A program made the translations under genes and the position numbers. Below are positions 1 through 7,639 of a stretch of 16,361 nucleotides of DNA, one piece after another. The notes under the pieces were generated by a model that saw only the letters and a program-made list of their open reading frames with translations, was not told the origin of the DNA and made no database searches. Source of the stretch: Anaerolineae bacterium (GTDB lineage: Bacteria; Chloroflexota; Anaerolineae; 4572-78; J111); NCBI GenBank assembly GCA_020433835.1, contig JAGRBY010000098.1, positions 1 to 16,361 on the forward strand, in the 5' to 3' direction. The first letter of the stretch is position 1. Every line of letters begins with the position of its first letter.

Positions 1-22
1 TTACCATGGTCGTGAATGGTAA
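1..22 (-). other. Perfect 7-bp inverted repeat downstream of the parA pair
   Basis: Positions 1-7 (TTACCAT) and 16-22 (ATGGTAA) are exact reverse complements around an 8-nt loop, 33 bases beyond the stop of the second ParA gene in its direction of transcription. It could be the stem of a terminator whose T-tract lies outside the window, or an operator or recombination site. The window edge cuts the context, so no function is assigned. Positions 23-54 show nothing else. Confidence 0.3.
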
Positions 23-54
23 TCAAGCTTGGGGAAATGACAAAATTGAGGGTG

Positions 55-828
55 TTAGTTTGTGTTTTCGGTGATATCGATCAGCATTTTGGCCAATTGT
101 TCGTACGCTTCTGCGCCTTTATGTTTACCGGCATACTCGGCGATGGACTTATTGGCTACGGTGGCTTCGGCAAAGCGGATGCTTTTATGAATAACCGTGT
201 TGAAGACTTTATCTCCATAAATCGTGTGCATCTCTTCTAGCACTTCGCGTGAGTGAATAGTGCCGGTAGAGTACATTGTGGGGAGGATGCCCAACAGTTT
301 TAGGTTGGGATTCATTCGTTCGCGGGTGCGTTCGATACTATCGATGAGTTGGTTGACAACACGAATTGCAAAATATTCGCATTGCACAGGGATAATGATA
401 CCTGTACTCACGCAGAGCGCATTTACGGTAAGCAGGTTTAAACTGGGCGGACAATCGATGAGAATATAATCGTACCAGCCTTCGAGAATGTTAAGCGCAT
501 TGCGCAATACGAATTCTCGGCGCAATTCGGGCATCAACTCGATCGGGGCGGCGGCCAAATCATTGTCGGCCGGAATAACATCAAGATAGGCTTGAACAGG
601 CTGAATAGCCTGGTTAGCCTGAATGTCTTCATCCATGATAACTTCATAGATGGTATTGGTGTCGTTAGTGACCTTGATACCAAGCCCGGCTGATAAAGCG
701 CCCTGCGGATCTAAATCGATCAGCATAGTCTTCTTTTTCATCCGGGCCAGGACAACCCCCAAATTAGTTGTGGTGGTAGTTTTGCCCACTCCACCCTTCT
801 GGTTGGCTATTGAGATAATGTGTGTCAT
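55..828 (-). CDS. ParA/MinD-family (Soj-like) P-loop ATPase, second gene of the pair
   Basis: This 257-residue protein has the normal length and order of a chromosomal Soj/ParA ATPase. The deviant Walker A KGGVGKTT lies at residues 11-18 with both lysines. Walker A' (LIDLDPQG) is near residue 40 and Walker B (ILIDCPPSLNLLTVNAL) near residue 120. Proteins of this family dimerise on ATP, bind DNA non-specifically and move or position cargo such as plasmids, chromosome origins or protein complexes. The start is fixed because Walker A begins only ten residues in; a GAGGGG ribosome-binding site precedes the ATG by 4-5 bases. The start lies inside the end of the upstream ParA gene (65-bp overlap), so translation is probably coupled. 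No ParB gene follows in the window. The ATPase assignment is firm; the cargo is unknown. Confidence 0.93.
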   Translation of the reverse strand: MTHIISIANQKGGVGKTTTTTNLGVVLARMKKKTMLIDLDPQGALSAGLGIKVTNDTNTIYEVIMDEDIQANQAIQPVQAYLDVIPADNDLAAAPIELMPELRREFVLRNALNILEGWYDYILIDCPPSLNLLTVNALCVSTGIIIPVQCEYFAIRVVNQLIDSIERTRERMNPNLKLLGILPTMYSTGTIHSREVLEEMHTIYGDKVFNTVIHKSIRFAEATVANKSIAEYAGKHKGAEAYEQLAKMLIDITENTN

Positions 829-1642
829 TTAACCCCTCTTCAACCTGAACGCCATTGCCAGGTTTTTTTTGATTTTGATTGGTTACAGGTGTTTGCTCTA
901 TTGGTGGTAGCTTGGCTACGATTTCGGCCAGGTGAGCATAGTCAATGGCACCCCGGCTGCGAGGTGCGTATTCATAAATGGTTTGCCCTTCACCTGGCGC
1001 TTCTGAAAGCATGGTATCGATACGGATGGGGCTGGTGACACGCGGCCCCATTTTTTCGAGCAAATGCATAACTTTTTCACTGACTCGCCGGCGCGTATCA
1101 TACATGGTTGGAATAATCAAACGAATATCGGCCCCGCGTCCCATAATGCGGGCAACTTCTTTTAGGTACTCTATAAACTGCTCGGCTCCGGTCAGCGCCA
1201 GCATCTCCATAGAGACGGGAATAAAAATATCGTCGGCATAAACAATGGAATTGACTGTTAATAGTGATAATGAGGGCGCACAATCAATAATAAGGTACTC
1301 ATACCCTTCTATATCACCAAATATTTCCTCAAAAATTTCTTCACGGGCCATTTCAAATACGATGCGCTGCTGGGCTTTAAACAAAGCCAGACTGCTCGGG
1401 AGTAGATCGAGATTGTTTCGAGCCGATATAATAACATCTTGCGCTTTTGCTTTCTTGATAAGAACATCGGCTAAAGTTTTTTTGGGTTGAGGGATTCCTA
1501 GGGCTACACCCAGGTTGGCTTGTGTGTCAGTATCAATAAGCAAAGTTTTATGGCCTCGTAGAGCTAGAGCTGCTCCTAAACTAACACACGTAGTTGTTTT
1601 ACCAATTCCTCCCTTAAAGCCAACGATTGCTATTTTGCGCAT
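764..1642 (-). CDS. ParA/MinD-family P-loop ATPase, first gene of the pair
   Basis: This 292-residue protein carries a deviant Walker A (KGGIGKTT, residues 10-17), a Walker A' (LLIDTDTQANLG) near residue 36 and a Walker B (YLIIDCAPSLSLLTVNSI) near residue 120. The ATPase fold appears to end around residue 240 (AHLAEIVAKLPP). About 50 further residues form a polar, Gln/Asn-rich tail ending QNYHHN, likely disordered. The ATG is preceded by a GAGG-type ribosome-binding site in GCGAGGAAAACATT. The last 65 bp also encode the first 21 codons of the next ParA gene in another frame. The two ATPases are only moderately similar by eye, suggesting old paralogues that may work as a pair. A partition or positioning role is a family-level inference; partner and cargo are not seen. 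Confidence 0.92.
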   Translation of the reverse strand: MRKIAIVGFKGGIGKTTTCVSLGAALALRGHKTLLIDTDTQANLGVALGIPQPKKTLADVLIKKAKAQDVIISARNNLDLLPSSLALFKAQQRIVFEMAREEIFEEIFGDIEGYEYLIIDCAPSLSLLTVNSIVYADDIFIPVSMEMLALTGAEQFIEYLKEVARIMGRGADIRLIIPTMYDTRRRVSEKVMHLLEKMGPRVTSPIRIDTMLSEAPGEGQTIYEYAPRSRGAIDYAHLAEIVAKLPPIEQTPVTNQNQKKPGNGVQVEEGLNDTHYLNSQPEGWSGQNYHHN

Positions 1643-1823
1643 AATGTTTTCCTCGCGATAGTTTCTAGTAAATTAGGGTTGATAGAAAATTGTGTTAAAT
1701 GTAGTAGCGCATTGAAACTTATTTTAGTGTGAGGTTAAAGAGGTTATCTTTGTTTTTAATGAAAAAGTATTATAGCCAAATAGTAATGGAATCCTTTCAT
1801 TATTGAACTAAAACTATTTTTTA

Positions 1824-1852
1824 AGTATATCGTGTAATTTATGTATGGTCAA
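1824..1852 (-). promoter_or_regulatory. Promoter for the parA pair
   Basis: Read on the minus strand there is TTGACC (1852-1847), a 17-bp spacer and TATACT (1829-1824), a near-consensus housekeeping promoter. Transcription would start around 1817, leaving a leader of about 175 nt before the first parA ATG. The -35 box lies only 8 bp beyond the stop of the GT-C gene, and no terminator separates them. A second perfect -10 hexamer (TATAAT, 1774-1769) lies inside the leader without a good -35. The rest of the AT-rich gap 1643-1859 shows no gene and no clear parS-like palindrome. Confidence 0.6.
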
Positions 1853-1859
1853 GCGCGTT

Positions 1860-4424
1860 TTAACGTAAAATTTCAATAGGTGGTGGTAAGGTTAACCGCC
1901 CTGTTGTATCGATTGTTTGGGTATGAAATTTAAGGGGGAGGCGCTCACCTGTGGGTTGAAAATAGATTCCGATAGCTAATCGGTATTGGCCCGCAGGGAG
2001 ATCGGAGGGTATGGTGACGGTGTGGGTATCTAAGATTTGTTCTCCGGCATCCCAAATGGAGGTTGGATAGCGGTTATTCATAGGTTGGGAGTCGCTGCCG
2101 GCGGCTAAATTGCCAGCCTCATCAAGCAGGTGGACAAAAATGGTGTAATCGAGTTGGGTCAGTGACAGGGCTTCCCATAAAAGGTCAATCTGAATAGAGT
2201 CGCCGGAGCTAATGGCGGTGGGGTCAACCTTATAGCCTATGAGCCGAGCCAATTCACCAAAATCAAGGGGTTGTGACTCCACGCCGGTGAAGCCGGTGGG
2301 GGGCTGCAGTAGCGCAATTTTGAGCGGGCCGACAAAGAATGTATCTGGCGAGTCGCTGAAACCCTCGGTGAGGGGAAGCCGTTGCCCCAGGGCAGGATCA
2401 AAAACGGAGACAGCCAGCCAGTAGCGCCCCGGCTCTAACTCCGGATTAAACGTGATGAGATGTTGAGCAGCAACCTGATCGATGCCCGGTCGCCAAAAAC
2501 TGGTGGGATAGACCCAATCGGTAGGCCGGGCATCGCCATTGCCAACCGCTTGGCGAGCATCGGTGATTAAGCGGACCAAGATTTCATATTCGGTCGTTAC
2601 CGATTGGTTGTTTTGCCAATAGAGAGTAACCGGCAGATCTGCTTGGGGATCGATAACCTGGGGAAAAGTGGCCCCAATCAATTCAAGTGGACCAAAGGTG
2701 GCCTCAAGTTCGTGCTCGGGCTGCTCAAGATAAGCGGCAGGATCGTTCGGTAGTAAAATTTGATAAGCAGCCGTATCGCCGTTCACTGCCTGAATTGGTA
2801 TGCGATTCGGATCGGCTAACGCGCTTTGAATAAGCTGTTGACCTGTGGTTGTGAGGGGGGGGAGAACGGTGGCGGTGCCATCATAAAGCCGTATCCAGAG
2901 GGTGTCCGTAATGGCCCTATCGGGCGAAATAGCCAGCGCTGTGTTGGCTGGTGGCACCGACAGTTTGGCCTGGCGTGGAAACGGGGCGCTCAGGTAATAC
3001 AACAGCGTCGAGTCATTAAAGCGTGATTGAGGTAGATATAGGGGAATACCTTGCTCCGCCTGGTCGAGGATAGCATTTCGAATGGCGATGGCGTTGTAAT
3101 CGTAAATGCCCTGTGTAACCTCTAAATTGCCCCAATTGATGTAGTAGGCGCGGATAAAACCGGGAAGCGAGAGAAAAACAAAAAGAAGCGGCAGCATAAA
3201 GGGCGCAGCACGTAGAATTTTGTTGTCTTGTTCTTTGCTCATGGTACGATGAAGCCACTGCATGAACGCAAGCAAACCCATTCCGGTGAGAATAGCCGTT
3301 GGCGGCATGGCAACAATCATGCGCAGAGGATGGGGAGCCTCGATAGCCACAATCGAGGCGAAGACACCCACCAGCCACCAAAGCGCCACCAGCCGATGAA
3401 AAAAGTCACGCCAATGCTTTATCGCGATAATCAACCCGATGACCAAAGCCGGTGTAAGCCAAAACGAAAGACCCGGATAGCCCGGATAGCCAAAAATGGG
3501 ATTGGGGCTGCCGCTGCAGCAGAAGAAACCCAAAACGCGTCCTGCATTGCGCCCCAGTTCGGTGATGATGTCAGTTGGGGTGTCGAGAAAGTTCCAGACC
3601 ATCACCGAAAAAGCGCGGGATGTAAATTGGGCCGGATGGTTGAGAAGATACCAGGCCATCGGGCTGTAAACCACAAGTGCAGTCAAAAGAAACAAACTGA
3701 GGTTGAGAACCGTTCTTTTGATGGCTGATCGTTTGAGAGGATTAACTAAAAACTCCGGCAGCAGCGCCAAAACCAGGATAATCGGCAGCAGTCGGGCGGC
3801 AGAGTAGGTGTATCCTTCGAGACCCATAAATAAGCCGGACATCACAAACCAGCGTTTTTGACCGCTTTGCCAGCCTTTGAGAAAGAACCAAAAGATCGGG
3901 ATTGAAAAGAGCGGTACCAATATCGGACGCTGACCAAGCCGGGTAACGGCGATATGCCAGGGTAAGACAGCCAGACTGAAGCCTGCCAAGAGCGGGAGTA
4001 GGGAGTAAGAAGTAGGAAGTAAAGGCTGAACGGTTGGATGTGGTGGGTGTTTCGATACATCCATTGCTTCTCTGGGTTCGATATTTCGCAGAAAGGCAAT
4101 CAGCAGTACCACTGTTAGTAAGCTAATCGTTGCCGTTAGGGCGCGAATACTTAAGGGGGTGGTGCCGAAAAGATCAATGAAGGGAATGAGCAGCCCCATA
4201 AAAAGCGCCTCGCGACCGCCGTTTGTGGGAAAGAAGAACACAGGCCCACCGCGCTGCATAAGGCGAACGGCATCAAGCCCGTTGATAGCCGGATCGAAAA
4301 AAAGGCCGAGCGGATAGTCAGCGATCCGATAGAAGCGGAAGAGAGCGGCGACAAGGATAATACCGATGCAGGCCAGCCAGAATAAGAGACGTTTTGATTG
4401 AAATAATTTAGGCGAAAGCGTCAC
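1860..4424 (-). CDS. GT-C (PMT/ArnT-like) membrane glycosyltransferase-type protein with duplicated C-terminal modules
   Basis: The first 430 or so residues of this 854-residue protein are polytopic, with about ten hydrophobic helices. The loop after helix 1 carries acidic residues (FFDPAINGLDA, residues 43-51), as expected for the active-site loop of GT-C enzymes that move sugars from polyprenyl-phosphate carriers to extracytoplasmic acceptors. Residues about 430-560 are soluble. Two related beta-rich modules follow, near 600-690 and 745-845, each with the order LYW/LLW, a VRL/VHL strand, YPTS-W, PG-Y/AGQY and a final GQRLPL/GERLPL. The gene starts with GTG in a GTGA overlap with the upstream stop, behind TAGGAA. 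A heptamer array (3994-4021) and a Pro/His-rich stretch encode the hydrophilic loop around residues 120-145. GT-C membership is likely; donor and acceptor are unknown. Confidence 0.8.
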   Translation of the reverse strand: MTLSPKLFQSKRLLFWLACIGIILVAALFRFYRIADYPLGLFFDPAINGLDAVRLMQRGGPVFFFPTNGGREALFMGLLIPFIDLFGTTPLSIRALTATISLLTVVLLIAFLRNIEPREAMDVSKHPPHPTVQPLLPTSYSLLPLLAGFSLAVLPWHIAVTRLGQRPILVPLFSIPIFWFFLKGWQSGQKRWFVMSGLFMGLEGYTYSAARLLPIILVLALLPEFLVNPLKRSAIKRTVLNLSLFLLTALVVYSPMAWYLLNHPAQFTSRAFSVMVWNFLDTPTDIITELGRNAGRVLGFFCCSGSPNPIFGYPGYPGLSFWLTPALVIGLIIAIKHWRDFFHRLVALWWLVGVFASIVAIEAPHPLRMIVAMPPTAILTGMGLLAFMQWLHRTMSKEQDNKILRAAPFMLPLLFVFLSLPGFIRAYYINWGNLEVTQGIYDYNAIAIRNAILDQAEQGIPLYLPQSRFNDSTLLYYLSAPFPRQAKLSVPPANTALAISPDRAITDTLWIRLYDGTATVLPPLTTTGQQLIQSALADPNRIPIQAVNGDTAAYQILLPNDPAAYLEQPEHELEATFGPLELIGATFPQVIDPQADLPVTLYWQNNQSVTTEYEILVRLITDARQAVGNGDARPTDWVYPTSFWRPGIDQVAAQHLITFNPELEPGRYWLAVSVFDPALGQRLPLTEGFSDSPDTFFVGPLKIALLQPPTGFTGVESQPLDFGELARLIGYKVDPTAISSGDSIQIDLLWEALSLTQLDYTIFVHLLDEAGNLAAGSDSQPMNNRYPTSIWDAGEQILDTHTVTIPSDLPAGQYRLAIGIYFQPTGERLPLKFHTQTIDTTGRLTLPPPIEILR
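3994..4021. repeat. Four tandem heptamers inside the GT-C gene
   Basis: The plus strand reads GGGAGTA, GGGAGTA, AGAAGTA, GGAAGTA without gaps. The units cycle through all three frames, yet the open reading frame is kept; the array encodes the loop LPTSYSLLP near residue 139 between two membrane helices. A nearby GGTTGGATGTGGTGGGTG tract (about 4034-4051) encodes His/Pro-rich residues and resembles the tract next to the array in the YfhO-like gene. Confidence 0.75.
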
Positions 4425-6826
4425 GCAAAATTCCTACGACGATAGGCTAATAGGAATAGTATTGTAACCACAAGGAGGGTCATACTGCTAATTACAGCCC
4501 CAACGATGAAACTGCTTGGTTGAAAAGTAAGCTGAACCGTATGTTCACCGGCGGGAACAGGCACGGCCCGCAGAACGTAGTCGGCTCGAAGGATGGGAGC
4601 CGGTTGGTTATCAATTGTGGCCTGCCAGCCGGGATAGTAAGGTTCGCTGAGAACGAGAAGAGCGGGGGTGGCGGTGCTGGTCGTGATGGTAAACGATTGG
4701 GGTGTTGTATCCAGTATGTGCGTTGTAGGGCGCGGCGTTTCGGCAGTAGGCTGCTCGATTTCTTGCAGGAAAGGTTCGGAGTCGGGTTCAAGAAGGGCGA
4801 TGCTCCAGCGGTCGAAATTGGGATCGGCGATAGATTGGAGGATGTTCTCGTCATCAGCAATTTGAACCTCGCCCACAAGCCAGGCGCGAGGGCCAACCTC
4901 GTCGAGCCGATGAACATAGGTCATCCCATCGGCGGCGGCTTCTTGGTAAAGAATCGTCGATGGCACGAAAAGTTCTTCGCGCCAGGTAATAACGTATTTA
5001 ACGTTGAGCAGTTCCCAGGTCCGTTCGATGGGCATTGGCGGTGCGAGAAATGTATCGTAGCGCTCGGGTCGCAGTGGACTGGCTCCCCATAAATCCTCAA
5101 TTTCGTAGGGGACGCCATAGTTATCGTACAAGCGAAATTCGTTGTAAACCCGGTAAAGTTCGTTAGGCGTTTGGGCAGCATCCTGTTTGATTACCTCGAC
5201 CACACGCGGTGTTTGAGTGTGCCACTCCGGCGGCTGCGGGTAGAGGTTGGTTTGCCAGTTGATCGAAAAGAGATCGAAGCAGATGAGGCCGGTCGTCAAG
5301 ACGGTCAGCCAGACTGAGGGGAGACGCAATGCAAAATGCCATAATAGCCAGGACAGTGCGGTTAGTACAGTGAGCAATGTCGACGCCCCCAGCAAGGTGT
5401 AGAAAGGGCTGTCAGGCTTCCAGCCGGTGTCGTTGAGGCCGTAGAAAAAAAGAAAAGTGAGGAGAAGGGCAAGGAGGAAAAAGAAGGAGGTCAGGCGCAG
5501 GAGACTGGAGACTGGAGATTGGAGATGGGGAGATTGTGTGGGTGGGTGTTGCGTAGGCGAGGTTTTGGCTTGAAGGAGTGCGTTATATCCGTACCCCACT
5601 AAAACAGATAAACTGAAGACGGTAGCAAAGGCCCAACGTTCTTGCCCACGAAAAATGGCGAAACCAGGTATCCAGAGATAAAGCGGGCTGTAGAGAAACG
5701 TGTTACCGCCAAACGTAATGAGCAGCGTCAGCAAGCCGAAGATAGCCCAAAAGAGAATATGTCGATTAAATAGTGTAAAAACAACGCCGATAGCCAGAAC
5801 AAGACCGACGACACCTACATACAAAGGCGAATAAAAACTCACCTGTCCGGGCAATAAAATTTGAATAAGATCGGTCAACGGAAAGCCACCGGACATTTTG
5901 TCGTAGGTTCCCTCGGCGCGGACGGAGAGCAGCGTATATTGAACCGCCGGAATAAACTGAATAGCCGCCAGACCAAGGCCGGTCACAAAAAAGATAAGGT
6001 AAGATGGAACAACGGACCGGAGGTCATGGAGCGTAGTGTGCAGTCGCGATGATAGAGTTGTAAACGTTTTTAATGTGGATCTATTTCGGGGGGAGGCTAT
6101 AAGCCACAGAAATAAAAAGTAAGCGGTGCTCGTATAGCCGACGATGAGGGCACTTTGGGGATGACCGGCAAGAAGAGCAAATCCCCAGGCCAGGCCGGCC
6201 AGTAACAAGTAAGCGAGTTGGTTTGATAGTTTGGTAGTTTGATCGTTGGGTAACTGGTCAGCCAGTAGAAATGATTGAGCATTCTTTGCTTGATGGGCGC
6301 GGTAGATAAAGTAGAGAACGAGAGGCAGCCAGACATCGGCTTCTAAAACGGCGAGTTGTTGGCTGGGGTAGCCGGTTAGGTAGCCGCTGAAGGTGAAGGT
6401 TACACCAGCGATAAAAGCTGCGGCGCGATTATGCGTTAGCGCCCGGATAAAAAGATACATGCAAACGGCGGCCAGCCAAAAGTGGGCGATGGCCTCAATC
6501 TCCAGCGCAAAAAGCGAGAAACCCCACGGCCCAGAGAGTAAAATTGTTAGCAGGCTGGGCGGATAAAACACCGCCGATTGTACATCGGCCCAGAAAGGTG
6601 CTCCGGCAAAGGTGTATGGATTCCAGAGCGGCAGACGCCCGGCGCTCAATTCTCGAACCTCAAAAGTAGTAAAGGCCCAGAATTGCGCGTGAAAGTCGCC
6701 GGGCGGGAAGGATTGCCGGTCGACCAGGTTGGGGGTTAAGATGCGCCAGTAAAAAAGAACAACCAGCACCAAGAATATAAGAATGTTGAGCCAATCAAGG
6801 CGCGACCAGGGTTTTCGTGCAATCAA
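4421..6826 (-). CDS. YfhO-family polytopic membrane protein
   Basis: This 801-residue protein begins with a membrane helix and then the loop PPGDFHAQFWAF...GRLPLWNPYTFAGAPFWADVQSAVFYPPS (residues about 42-92), the hallmark of YfhO-like proteins. About a dozen hydrophobic helices follow. An extracytoplasmic part (residues about 530-770) ends in the family-typical EPYYPGWQATIDNQPA segment, then a last helix and RRR. In Firmicutes YfhO takes part in glycosylating cell-surface polymers; in this lineage the role is not established. The start is TTG (an in-frame stop lies just upstream), preceded by AAGGA at 8 bases. It overlaps the GT-C gene by 4 bp, so the two form one unit. Two repeat arrays (5500-5535 and 6221-6252) encode inserted-looking hydrophilic loops. 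No clear promoter was found in front. Confidence 0.85.
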   Translation of the reverse strand: MIARKPWSRLDWLNILIFLVLVVLFYWRILTPNLVDRQSFPPGDFHAQFWAFTTFEVRELSAGRLPLWNPYTFAGAPFWADVQSAVFYPPSLLTILLSGPWGFSLFALEIEAIAHFWLAAVCMYLFIRALTHNRAAAFIAGVTFTFSGYLTGYPSQQLAVLEADVWLPLVLYFIYRAHQAKNAQSFLLADQLPNDQTTKLSNQLAYLLLAGLAWGFALLAGHPQSALIVGYTSTAYFLFLWLIASPRNRSTLKTFTTLSSRLHTTLHDLRSVVPSYLIFFVTGLGLAAIQFIPAVQYTLLSVRAEGTYDKMSGGFPLTDLIQILLPGQVSFYSPLYVGVVGLVLAIGVVFTLFNRHILFWAIFGLLTLLITFGGNTFLYSPLYLWIPGFAIFRGQERWAFATVFSLSVLVGYGYNALLQAKTSPTQHPPTQSPHLQSPVSSLLRLTSFFFLLALLLTFLFFYGLNDTGWKPDSPFYTLLGASTLLTVLTALSWLLWHFALRLPSVWLTVLTTGLICFDLFSINWQTNLYPQPPEWHTQTPRVVEVIKQDAAQTPNELYRVYNEFRLYDNYGVPYEIEDLWGASPLRPERYDTFLAPPMPIERTWELLNVKYVITWREELFVPSTILYQEAAADGMTYVHRLDEVGPRAWLVGEVQIADDENILQSIADPNFDRWSIALLEPDSEPFLQEIEQPTAETPRPTTHILDTTPQSFTITTSTATPALLVLSEPYYPGWQATIDNQPAPILRADYVLRAVPVPAGEHTVQLTFQPSSFIVGAVISSMTLLVVTILFLLAYRRRNFA
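5500..5535. repeat. Five GGAGAYT heptamers inside the YfhO-like gene
   Basis: The plus strand reads GGAGACT, GGAGACT, GGAGATT, GGAGATG, one extra G, then GGAGATT. On the coding strand this gives the Ser/Pro-rich SPHLQSPVSS around residue 435, joined to PTQHPPTQ encoded by the adjoining GT-rich tract (5536-5552). It lies in a loop between hydrophobic helices and does not break the frame. Confidence 0.8.
6221..6252. repeat. Four tandem octamers inside the YfhO-like gene
   Basis: The plus strand reads GTTTGATA, GTTTGGTA, GTTTGATC, GTTGGGTA. On the coding strand it gives the hydrophilic PNDQTTKLSNQ near residue 197, between two hydrophobic helices. The unit differs from the GGAGAYT heptamer but has a similar style of short degenerate tandem repeat. 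Confidence 0.65.
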
Positions 6827-6858
6827 ACTAAATCCTTAATGCGCGTAAAATACAGGGT

Positions 6859-6957
6859 GGAGATTTGGAGACTAGAGACTGGAGATTAGAGAATTGACAG
6901 AGCTATGCCAAATCTCCAATTAACCAATCTCCAGTTAACCAGTCTCCGAGATCTCTC
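6859..6957. repeat. Intergenic inverted array of RGAGAYT heptamers
   Basis: The left half holds GGAGATT, GGAGACT, AGAGACT, GGAGATT and AGAGAAT (6859-6894). After a 16-base centre the right half carries reverse-complement units AATCTCC, AATCTCC and AGTCTCC, spaced by octamers AATTAACC and AGTTAACC (6911-6947). Two 10-bp perfect pairings are possible: 6859-6868 with 6908-6917, and 6878-6887 with 6926-6935. The transcript could therefore fold into alternative long hairpins. It lies between the divergent YfhO-like gene and the gene at 7142. Positions 6958-7080 hold nothing I recognise. Confidence 0.75.
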
Positions 6958-7080
6958 CCAAACAGCGATTATTTTACCCATTCAGCGGCAGATGGGGAAA
7001 AACCGGAGTAGCCATATTGAAGGTTAAATCGCGTGGCGACGTAAAAATCAGCGTCAGGCTTCTACACAAGTGGGTGTTCA

Positions 7081-7109
7081 TTGTGTCTATATCGGTTCTT
7101 TGCTATAAT
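7081..7109 (+). promoter_or_regulatory. Promoter for the small membrane protein gene
   Basis: A perfect extended -10 (TGCTATAAT, hexamer 7104-7109) lies 17 bp after TTGTGT (7081-7086), a -35 matching at TTG only. The predicted start near 7116 gives a short leader containing the GGGAGG ribosome-binding site (7125-7130). Confidence 0.65.
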
Positions 7110-7141
7110 CTGCCGATGATTTTTGGGAGGAATGTCAATTG

Positions 7142-7639
7142 ATGACCATGGAACCAGCGCAATTTAACCTGACAACCGAAAAAGCCAGCCAGCTTCAGCA
7201 GCTTCGGATGTCAGTCGGTAATTTTCGAGCGATGCTCGCTTCGCTGCCCGATGAAGATCGCAGCGTGGAACATAACGAACAATTTAATCAATTTCGTAGA
7301 GAAGCAATTACCCTCCTGGGGGGAGAACTCAGTAACGACGTGCCGCGAGCCATCACCGGTGACGTCACCACCGACCGTTCGCTGTCGCTCATTGTCGTTT
7401 TGGGCGTTATTTTAGCCCTAACCGGCTTGGGGATCAACGCCATTATTTTAGAGGATGTCATCGTCAACAGCTTAGGCTGCTGCGTGAGCAGTGGCGGCAT
7501 GCTGCTGGTGATTGGCGCGTTTGGCGTATTGGGGATGAAAAACTATCGAGAGCGGGTCAACACCATCACCCAACTCCGCGAGCGATGTGATCTGCTCTTG
7601 CTGCAACTCGACCATCGGCTGCGCATGGGGGGCATGTAG
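7142..7639 (+). CDS. Small membrane protein of unknown function with two central helices
   Basis: I do not recognise this protein of 165 residues. Residues 1-75 are soluble and partly helical (LQQLRMSVGNFRAML), with an acidic PDEDRSVEHNEQ stretch. Two hydrophobic helices follow, SLSLIVVLGVILALTGLGINAIIL (about 81-104) and a second containing GCCVSSGGMLLVIGAFGVLGM (about 111-131). A short charged helical tail (ERVNTITQLRERCDLLLLQLDHRLR) follows. Both ends should face the same side, probably the cytoplasm. Start choice is open: TTG at 7139 is 8 bases after GGGAGG, ATG at 7142 is 11 bases after, and another ATG is at 7148. It stands alone between a divergent and a convergent neighbour. The TAG stop (7637-7639) abuts a heptamer array. 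Confidence 0.75.
   Translation: MTMEPAQFNLTTEKASQLQQLRMSVGNFRAMLASLPDEDRSVEHNEQFNQFRREAITLLGGELSNDVPRAITGDVTTDRSLSLIVVLGVILALTGLGINAIILEDVIVNSLGCCVSSGGMLLVIGAFGVLGMKNYRERVNTITQLRERCDLLLLQLDHRLRMGGM

Noticed and set aside
3228..3728. Open frame of 166 codons on the plus strand
   Set aside because: It is antisense to the well-supported GT-C gene, has no family features and no ribosome-binding site.
4520..5092. Open frame of 190 codons on the plus strand
   Set aside because: It is antisense to the YfhO-like gene and its composition is that of a shadow frame.
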